A DNA stretch of 64,000 nucleotides from Chitinophagaceae bacterium (lineage in GTDB: Bacteria > Bacteroidota > Bacteroidia > Chitinophagales > Chitinophagaceae). A program made the translations under genes and the position numbers. Below the pieces are notes generated by a model. It saw nothing but the letters and a program-made list of their open reading frames with translations, made no database searches and was not told where the DNA came from. The stretch covers positions 1 through 64,000 of the forward strand of contig CANFKC010000011.1 in the NCBI GenBank assembly GCA_947447265.1, read 5' to 3'. How positions within the stretch are numbered: the stretch's first letter is position 1; every line of letters begins with the position of its first letter. This document shows positions 62,544 to 64,000 of the stretch, piece after piece.

Positions 62544-63794
62544 ATGCAAATCAAGAAGTTAGAAACACCCGTTATCATTATTGGTGCCGGCCCGGCAGGT
62601 GCCGCGGCTTCTATATTTCTTACAAAACATGGCATACATCATACCGTAATTGAGCGGGCCGTTTTTCCTCGTGACAAAGTTTGTGGCGATGCCTGCAGCG
62701 GAAGAACAACGCAGGTAATAAGCAAAGCCAACCCGGCATGGTTGGACGAAATGCGCGCTATGCCGCACGATTTCCAACCCATGTGGGGCATGACGATAGT
62801 GTCACCTAATGGCAAATCAATTGACATTCCATTAGCAACCAACGTAGCTTCAGGTATGGCAAAAGGGTTTGTTGTGCCACGGTTGGTACTCGATAATTTC
62901 CTGTTTGAAAAAATTGCATCTCCGTTTTGCACTGTATACCAGGGGGCAAAAGTTGGCGAAATAAAGCGGGAAGATGGGAAAGTAGTGGTCTGGATGACTT
63001 ACGATGGCGAAGAGTACGAAATAACCGCGCAGTTAATAGTAGGGGCCGATGGCGATAAGAGTATTGTCAGGAAACACTTTCAGGGCGATGACGAGAATGA
63101 AAAAACAACAGCCATTGGACTGAGAGCGTATTATGATGGCATCGTGGGTACACAATCCACCTTTATTGAATTGCATTATTTTCCGGAGATCCCCAGCGGA
63201 TATTTCTGGATATTTCCACTGCCTAATGGCAAGGCGAATGTGGGCATAGGTATGCTGTCGTCAGTAGTTCGGGAAAAGAAGGTGAACCTGCGCGAACTGA
63301 TGCTGTCTACCATCAAAAACAATCCGCGCCTGTCACAACGATTTGCAAATGCCACATTACAAGATAAGATACTAGGGTGGGGCTTACCAATCTTCACGAC
63401 CGAAATACCCGTGTCCGGCGATAACTACATCCTGACCGGCGATGCGGCCAGTTTTATCGATCCGTTTTCGGGAGAAGGCGTTGGCAATGCATTGTACAGC
63501 GGTATGCTCGCGGCCGATGCCATTAAGCTCGCTATTGAACAAAAGAACTATTCCACTGCTTTCCTCAAAAAGGCATACGATGATGTTTTCTACCTCCACC
63601 TTGGTCCCGAACTAAAACAGAATGCCACCATGCAGCGCATTTTCGGTAACCAATGGTTCTTCAATCTATTTTTCAGCAAAGCTGATAAAAGTAAGTCACT
63701 GCGCGAAGTCATTAGTTGCATGTTTACCAATGCCGAATTGCAAAAGCAACTGCGCCAACCCTGGTTTTATATAAAGGTGTTGTTTAATCGGTAA
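62544..63794 (+). CDS. Geranylgeranyl-reductase-like FAD-dependent oxidoreductase
   Basis: The start at ATG 62544 gives 416 residues; an upstream frame to 62463 only reads through the repeat array. FAD-binding fold: PVIIIGAGPAGAAASIFLTKHG, then VFPRDKVCGDACSGRT, typical of the geranylgeranyl reductase (GGR) family, then LIVGADGDKSIVRKHF and YILTGDAASFIDPFSGEGVGNALYSGMLAADAIK. GGR-like enzymes reduce prenyl groups or other lipid double bonds; the substrate here is unknown. Confidence 0.88.
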   Translation: MQIKKLETPVIIIGAGPAGAAASIFLTKHGIHHTVIERAVFPRDKVCGDACSGRTTQVISKANPAWLDEMRAMPHDFQPMWGMTIVSPNGKSIDIPLATNVASGMAKGFVVPRLVLDNFLFEKIASPFCTVYQGAKVGEIKREDGKVVVWMTYDGEEYEITAQLIVGADGDKSIVRKHFQGDDENEKTTAIGLRAYYDGIVGTQSTFIELHYFPEIPSGYFWIFPLPNGKANVGIGMLSSVVREKKVNLRELMLSTIKNNPRLSQRFANATLQDKILGWGLPIFTTEIPVSGDNYILTGDAASFIDPFSGEGVGNALYSGMLAADAIKLAIEQKNYSTAFLKKAYDDVFYLHLGPELKQNATMQRIFGNQWFFNLFFSKADKSKSLREVISCMFTNAELQKQLRQPWFYIKVLFNR

Positions 63795-63866
63795 CAATAA
63801 TTTATTTGCGTAAGGCTTTGAAGGTTTAAATAGTATACTTACATTTACAATACTAAAACCTTATCT

Positions 63867-64000
63867 ATGAAAAATATATTACTCTGTATTTTGCTGCTTT
63901 CAGCATTCGTTTCCTCCGCACAGAAAATCCGCTTTACCGACAAGAGAAATCAATGGGTATATCATTGCAGCGGCGACCCTGATAAAGATGCAAGTTGTGA
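63867..64000 (+). CDS. Secreted protein, N-terminal fragment
   Basis: The frame from ATG 63867 runs to the window end without a stop (44 codons). It encodes a signal peptide (KNILLCILLLSAFVSSAQK) and the first mature residues IRFTDKRNQWVYHCSGDPDKD. Function cannot be assigned from this much. Confidence 0.7.
   Translation, partial: MKNILLCILLLSAFVSSAQKIRFTDKRNQWVYHCSGDPDKDASC

Noticed and set aside
62304-62549. An 81-codon minus-strand frame rich in AKTQRR
   Set aside because: It is the translation of the 91-bp repeat array; such peptides are a known artefact of this repeat word.

Overview
The window looks like a chromosomal segment of a Bacteroidota bacterium, most likely near the Chitinophagaceae/Sphingobacteriia. 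Evidence: three secreted proteins with type IX secretion (T9SS) C-terminal sorting tails (25.4, 41.1 and 47.6 kb), a TonB-dependent receptor with an N-terminal carboxypeptidase-regulatory-like domain, SusD-free surface genes, the efp-accB-accC cluster, Bacteroidota-type promoters (TTTG-N19/20-TAnnTTTG, best at 41.05 kb), and AT-rich intergenic DNA.

Layout. 1-3.5 kb: the right end of an IS21-family element (istB tail plus two tandem 22-bp end repeats) abuts a large HerA/FtsK-type ATPase gene with no credible native start, followed by a small EVE/PUA-like gene. This resembles a defence module damaged by the IS. An intrinsic terminator then leads into the core cluster accC-accB-efp (3.6-6.3 kb, minus strand). 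6.4-10.1 kb: small secreted or lipoprotein genes, two proline-rich proteins and a decayed lipoprotein copy. 10.3-21.0 kb: a minus-strand complex I operon nuoA-B-C-D-H-I-J-K-L-M-N with no nuoE, nuoF or nuoG. Divergent to it, 21.2-24.5 kb: a 2[4Fe-4S] ferredoxin and the 2-oxoacid:ferredoxin oxidoreductase korA-korB. Together these suggest ferredoxin reduced by KorAB and reoxidised by an 11-subunit complex I.

24.8-33.8 kb: secreted proteins, a GT-C glycosyltransferase with a TPR tail, an alpha/beta hydrolase lipoprotein, a DUF3347-type lipoprotein next to a TonB receptor, and a DedA-like gene broken by a one-base frameshift. 33.9-38.2 kb: a lone receiver protein, then a minus-strand run of membrane genes (a winged-helix regulator, a 6-TM protein, two unannotated micro-proteins and four proteins sharing one 3-TM module). 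This run is the least explained system in the window.

38.4-53.2 kb: acyl-CoA synthetase, a PP-loop ATPase, a 1334-residue NHL/Ig-like T9SS protein, a Cys-motif plus regulatory-domain protein, an outer-membrane barrel, a formylglycine-enzyme-like protein lacking the catalytic cysteines, and an 1881-residue subtilisin-like protease. 53.3-64.0 kb: VIT1/CCC1 transporter, two POT peptide transporters, purD, an AsmA protein, a VOC protein whose 5' end has been duplicated, a 91-bp tandem repeat array, a geranylgeranyl-reductase-like flavoprotein and a truncated secreted gene.

Low-complexity repeats recur in gaps between otherwise tight genes: a heptamer array between nuoA and nuoB, T-rich leaders just before several start codons, and the 91-bp array at 62.2 kb. 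No tRNA, rRNA or CRISPR array was recognised. All family calls come from reading motifs by eye; none was checked against a database.
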